Assembly (NCBI GenBank): GCA_030426925.1
Contig: JAUHXT010000008.1
Location: 1 to 42,384 of the forward strand
Source: Alphaproteobacteria bacterium
GTDB taxonomy: Bacteria; Pseudomonadota; Alphaproteobacteria; Micavibrionales; Micavibrionaceae
Direction of reading: 5' to 3'
Length of the DNA stretch: 42,384 nt
How positions within the stretch are numbered: position 1 is the first letter of the stretch; the number at the start of each line of letters is the position of its first letter. The notes beneath the pieces are model-generated. The model was not told the DNA's origin and made no database searches. It was given only the letters and a program-made list of their open reading frames with translations. Of this stretch, positions 38,703-42,384 are shown piece after piece. Position numbers and translations under genes: made by a program.

Positions 38703-41700
38703 CTACCATTTCACTTTGATACCCGTCGTCAACGCATGACTTCGGGCGTCATCCGCGAAAACACCGTCGTATTTCGTATAAAAATTGGATATCTCGTTAG
38801 GTTCGGTAATAGAAAGGTCAAATCCTACCCGCATGGAATTCCGGCTCAACTCGGGCCCCTGAGTTTTAAACGTTGCTCCGGGCACGTTCGAAAAACTGGA
38901 ATTCACCTCTGATTTATTGTCGGCAAATTCATGATGCCAGCCAACCTTCAATGTTGGCGTGACGATGTGATTTGTTGTCTTTGCTGCAGTTTCTATCTGA
39001 ACACCCACCCCGGAAGAAATTTTTGTAGTAGTATTATCATTTACTGACATATCAAGAGCGCCAGCACCTGACTCGCTGTAATTCTGATGATAAACCGAAG
39101 AAGCTTCAAGACTGATATACGGTGAATATGTTATGCCGTCATCGACCATGTCATATAAAAGTTCTGTCCGACCGAATACCCCATGCCCCGAAAAATCTGC
39201 CTCCGCCACTCCGGTTGCCACTGGCCGCTGTGTATCAAATTCAAGCCAGGACGCAGACATTGATCCATTCATATGCCAGCGAGTGTCAAAGCGTTTAAAT
39301 CCATATAATCCCGCTTGGTAACTTACAACGTCGCTTTCATCCGCCAGCGTATTAACATCAGAACTTGTTTTGGAAACAGCTCCAAATGCACCGAGAACGA
39401 TATCACTGTCCGGACTGGTCCGATCAGCACCGGCAGCAACACCATAGGTTTTGTAGTCCGCTCCAAGTCCATGTATGTCATTGTCAACGCTGCCGACTCC
39501 GCCTACTGCCTGCACCCAGAAATGCCGGTCATGCGTGTCTGCGCCGCCGGCTGCGGGCGCAATGCCCGCTAAATTCGCTGGGTTCTGTGATATGTTTGTA
39601 TTACTCGGCCCGGCAACCACTGATGCTAGGTGCCCCTGCACAACATCCGTAACCTGTCCCATCGACGTGCCCGCTGAATTGACAGCATTTAACGTCACTG
39701 TACTGGCTTGCGAAGACAACAGGTTCTGTGCCGCCTGCATTGATGGCATGTTGTTCACAATACCAAAAATCTCTGCTCCACCGCTTGAACTGGCCACCGC
39801 GTCGATTGCATTTGCTACAGTGCTGCTGTCAGACGTATTCGCTGCTGTGTTTACCGGCATGGTACCAATTACGCTGGCCTGAACATCATTGCCGACAACC
39901 ATCACATTGCCAATATCAACAAACAACATCGTATCTTCGACTGCACTGAAAGCGCCGCCCACGCCGCCTGCAGTTTGAATGAAAGTATAAGTATCCGAAG
40001 TATCAAATCCAGCTCCGCTACCTGAAAAACGGGCTATACCATTCAGCGTAGCTGTTCCTGTAATATCTAAAAGGTCACTATTGCCAGCACCGTCAGTTTC
40101 AATAGACAAAACACCACCTGCACCTTGGGAAAAATTTCCGGCAATAGTTTGCGTTCCTATGGAATTGCCCGGTGCCACGGTGCCATTATTAACAATGTCT
40201 CCGATGATGGTCCCGGCGCCGCCGAAGGTTGCACCATTGTCTACTGTCAAAATATTATTTACGGTAAGCGTACCGTTATTCTTAAACAAACCTGTGTTTA
40301 GATTTATATCATCAAATGTAGAATTTGTTGTGAAAGTCCAGCCTGCATTATTCGCGTTCACTTCCAATGTCTCAATATTTAAAAATGTCTCGTCTTCGCT
40401 GGATGTTCCGACCAGTGTCAGTGTATCGTTTCCAGCACCCAGATCAGCGCCAGCGGGCGAAGAAAGATTGGAACCTGTTCGTAAGGTCAGGCTGTCATTT
40501 CCATCATCCAGTGATATTGAATTCGTACCTCCTTGAATAAGCCCCGCGCTATCAATACTGGACCCAGGGTTGCCACCTGCCGCGCCGGACACCACAATGG
40601 CGGCGCTCTGTGAACTGACAACCGAAGTATTCTGCCCCAGAGTTACATTCGTTTGAGACGTACCGCCCAGAGAGTTCGAAGTGATAGCTTCCGAACCGAC
40701 ACCAGTAGCAATAATGTTAGAGCCTGCCCCTGAAAGCGTTATTTGCTGTGTTGTGTTCCCTGTCCCACGGCTGTACGAGTTTGCAGTGATAGAGTTATTT
40801 CCCGTTGTTGCAAGCTGCGCATTCTGGCCCGACAGGGTAACGACCTGTGATATAGGTCCCGCGGTCCATGTATAGGCAAACGCAGCTGTCCGGTTGTCTG
40901 CCGCCGACACGATTTGTGTATCCCTACCCGAAAGGGTAATCGTCTGAAACGTTGGACCGTTGTGTGTATAGGCATTCAGTCCATGATTATTCTGGCTTCG
41001 GATCATTGTATTTGACCCTGATAAGGTAACGGTCTGTCTGGTAGTGTTGGCCGCGTATGACCATGCTATTGCAGCGCTTCCGTTAGTATCTATCCGCGAT
41101 GAGTCCCCCGAAAGAGTGATGACTTGCGTTGCGTCACCCGAATACGTTCGTATAAAAAAACCAGTTGCTTGATTTCCAGTCGTTACAATACTCGAACCTT
41201 CCCCTGCCAAAATCAAAGTTTCTGTTAAGTTGCCAGTACTGGAACGTGTATTCAAAGGACGAGCATACACACCAGCCGTCACAATCTGGCTATTGTTACC
41301 CTGCAAAGTCACAGTTCGGGTGATATTATTGTTCGGGGCGTTGATCCGAAGCGCGTGGGTGTAATATCCCTGCGTTGAAACACGTGCATTATCACCAAGC
41401 GTTACATTGGATGTTATATCATTCGCGTTGCTGTAAGAATAAACCGCTTCGTCGTAATCGCTGTTGGTATTAATAACGGCTCCGGAACCCAAAGTGACTG
41501 TAGCATCATCAATGGATACAGCCTCGCCTGCTACTGTATTGATAATGGCACCGGGTTCAAGGTTTACGGTTGCAGCAACTCCATCTGTACCGTCACCGAC
41601 AGTTGATGTCTGCTCTCCACCCACCGTCGTGCAGGTAACAATTGCCCCGTTTGCAGGCGAAGCGGTGGTACCGGCACCGGATGTAATCGCACAATTGGCG

Positions 41701-41795
41701 AAGGCCGGCGCAGATGCAGCTACAATCGCTGCCACAGGGACAGCAAGCATGGTAGTAGTTAAAATTCTCTGTCTAAACGATATTACGGTAAACAT
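38703..41795 (-). CDS. Autotransporter (type Va) with ~31-residue passenger repeats
   Basis: Large surface protein of 1030 residues. The signal peptide (about 1-34, hydrophobic core MLAVPVAAIVAASAPAFA) is followed by a beta-solenoid passenger. Ten repeats of 30-33 residues each, keyed on V/I-T-L-S-G plus a following I-x-T-x-G, begin near 100, 131, 162, 194, 226, 256, 286, 319, 352 and 384. Then come Gly-Asn-Asp-rich turns (DDGNDSLTL at 430-438, GAGNDTLTL at 453-461), and a pertactin-like segment about 505-640 with autotransporter-associated NNGTV-APGNS. The C-terminal beta-barrel covers about 755-1030, ending in GIKVKW. No catalytic motif is seen in the passenger, which is likely an adhesin or surface array. 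No good Shine-Dalgarno is found before ATG 41795. Confidence 0.9.
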   Translation of the reverse strand: MFTVISFRQRILTTTMLAVPVAAIVAASAPAFANCAITSGAGTTASPANGAIVTCTTVGGEQTSTVGDGTDGVAATVNLEPGAIINTVAGEAVSIDDATVTLGSGAVINTNSDYDEAVYSYSNANDITSNVTLGDNARVSTQGYYTHALRINAPNNNITRTVTLQGNNSQIVTAGVYARPLNTRSSTGNLTETLILAGEGSSIVTTGNQATGFFIRTYSGDATQVITLSGDSSRIDTNGSAAIAWSYAANTTRQTVTLSGSNTMIRSQNNHGLNAYTHNGPTFQTITLSGRDTQIVSAADNRTAAFAYTWTAGPISQVVTLSGQNAQLATTGNNSITANSYSRGTGNTTQQITLSGAGSNIIATGVGSEAITSNSLGGTSQTNVTLGQNTSVVSSQSAAIVVSGAAGGNPGSSIDSAGLIQGGTNSISLDDGNDSLTLRTGSNLSSPAGADLGAGNDTLTLVGTSSEDETFLNIETLEVNANNAGWTFTTNSTFDDINLNTGLFKNNGTLTVNNILTVDNGATFGGAGTIIGDIVNNGTVAPGNSIGTQTIAGNFSQGAGGVLSIETDGAGNSDLLDITGTATLNGIARFSGSGAGFDTSDTYTFIQTAGGVGGAFSAVEDTMLFVDIGNVMVVGNDVQASVIGTMPVNTAANTSDSSTVANAIDAVASSSGGAEIFGIVNNMPSMQAAQNLLSSQASTVTLNAVNSAGTSMGQVTDVVQGHLASVVAGPSNTNISQNPANLAGIAPAAGGADTHDRHFWVQAVGGVGSVDNDIHGLGADYKTYGVAAGADRTSPDSDIVLGAFGAVSKTSSDVNTLADESDVVSYQAGLYGFKRFDTRWHMNGSMSASWLEFDTQRPVATGVAEADFSGHGVFGRTELLYDMVDDGITYSPYISLEASSVYHQNYSESGAGALDMSVNDNTTTKISSGVGVQIETAAKTTNHIVTPTLKVGWHHEFADNKSEVNSSFSNVPGATFKTQGPELSRNSMRVGFDLSITEPNEISNFYTKYDGVFADDARSHALTTGIKVKW

Positions 41796-41807
41796 GGATC
41801 AGTCTGA

Positions 41808-41848
41808 GAGACAAAGGAGGGGTAGAGGCCAAATTCCTCTAGTGTCTC
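41808..41848. promoter_or_regulatory. Nested inverted repeats in the autotransporter/TIGR03032 divergent region
   Basis: TAGAGG (41823-41828) pairs with CCTCTA (41836-41841), and GAGACA (41808-41813) with TGTCTC (41843-41848). The arms are perfect but unevenly spaced. The 112 bases between the two divergent start codons contain nothing else clear; this may be an operator. Confidence 0.4.
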
Positions 41849-41907
41849 ATCGTACTATGGATTACTAATAATTTGAAGAAAAAGCATGAATTGGTAGAAT
41901 CCGGGAC

Positions 41908-42384
41908 ATGAAGCAAGGGAACATAAGCGCGATCGTTGGCGATACGCCACAGGACTTAAGCACTATCGCCGCCCCCTTCCACCTGGAGTTGCAAGGCGGA
42001 TTCCGGCGCTGGCTGGCGCAAGAAGGCATGAGCCTGGCTCTCACAACATATGAGGCCGGCAAACTCATCATCATCGGCCCAGGGCTCGAAGGCGGTACAA
42101 TCGTTACTGAGAGGGATTTTGAACGATGCATGGCTACTTATGTCGAAGGTGGGAACATCCTCATTTCGACACATCACCATATCTGGCAGTTGGAAAATGG
42201 CTTGGACGAAGGGCTGTTTTTTGAAGGCCAATGGGATCGCGTTTACCTCCCTCGCTCATCGTTTGTGACTGGTGGGGTAGATGTTCACGATATCATGCGG
42301 GCCGGGGACGGATATCTATACGGCGTCATTACAGGCTATAACTGCATTGCACGCATCACTCATGAGGAAAAAGGCAGCTTTTCA
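41908..42384 (+). CDS. TIGR03032-family protein, 3' end cut by window edge
   Basis: An open frame of 159 codons runs from ATG 41908 to the window edge without a stop, so the gene continues. The N-terminal half matches TIGR03032: FRRWLAQEGMSLALTTYEAGKLIIIG (about 32-57), then ERDFERCMATYVEGGNILIST, HHIWQLENGL, YLPRSSFVTGGVDVHDI, and GYNCIARI. The family is of unknown function and beta-propeller-like. Members are often found near exported repeat proteins. An in-frame stop just upstream (TGA 41887-41889) makes ATG 41908 the likely start, although the ribosome-binding site (GGGA) is weak. It is divergent from the autotransporter, sharing a 112-base regulatory region. Confidence 0.82.
   Translation, partial: MKQGNISAIVGDTPQDLSTIAAPFHLELQGGFRRWLAQEGMSLALTTYEAGKLIIIGPGLEGGTIVTERDFERCMATYVEGGNILISTHHHIWQLENGLDEGLFFEGQWDRVYLPRSSFVTGGVDVHDIMRAGDGYLYGVITGYNCIARITHEEKGSFS

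Noticed and set aside
1-42384. CRISPR array, prophage or insertion-sequence transposase
   Set aside because: No regularly spaced direct repeats, phage structural genes, integrase or transposase ORF were seen; the short palindromes are not spaced like CRISPR.

Overview
The window is bacterial and most likely from an alphaproteobacterium. It carries a GcrA-type cell-cycle regulator, a single bifunctional Rel/Spo protein (rsh) downstream of rpoZ, the block rsh - DUF2062 - acpS - lepB - rnc - era, and a leucine-rich leader peptide in front of leuA. A Micavibrio-like or Rhodospirillales-like source would fit, but this is inferred from gene content only. Coding density is high, with many 4-base stop/start overlaps. 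Most genes are housekeeping.

Left part (1-4750): the 3' end of a surface-polysaccharide operon (asparagine synthetase-like amidotransferase cut by the window edge, sugar-nucleotide epimerase, GT4 glycosyltransferase), then a secreted DUF4402-like protein. From 4775 to 7400: a tRNA-Gly(GCC), a hypothetical gene with a small ORF overlapping its start, a YbaK-type prolyl-tRNA editing protein, a LON substrate-binding domain protein, a Trm112 protein, and a TTG-started orphan. From 7430 to 11350: leuA behind a promoter and an apparently leaderless Leu-rich leader peptide, an AT-rich membrane orphan, a family-5-like uracil-DNA glycosylase, and a NYN-domain protein preceded by two perfect dyads.

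Middle (11500-20130): rpoZ and its terminator, rsh, DUF2062 protein, acpS, a convergent SGNH hydrolase, lepB-rnc-era, gcrA with a 10-bp dyad in its leader, and a double cold-shock-domain protein. Next come an acyl-CoA ligase (20366-22084) and a 740-bp repeat-rich segment. In that segment a short DUF559 (Vsr/PD-(D/E)XK-like) endonuclease gene sits between inverted copies of a palindromic repeat. This is the best candidate here for an undescribed mobile unit.

Right part (22836-29414, minus strand): the usual rpmI-rplT-pheS-pheT order is kept but split by four extra genes (P-loop protein, CBS protein, hypothetical, GNAT). After it come an alpha/beta-hydrolase without its nucleophile serine, a ZntB/CorA transporter, DUF4864 and DUF1223 exported proteins whose start codons overlap head to head, a GT25 glycosyltransferase, polA, two adjacent histidine phosphatases, rlmB and tRNA-Tyr(GTA). 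The right end holds a 1030-residue autotransporter with about ten 31-residue passenger repeats, divergent from a TIGR03032-family gene cut by the window edge.

All calls are from reading the sequence and translations. No database search was possible.
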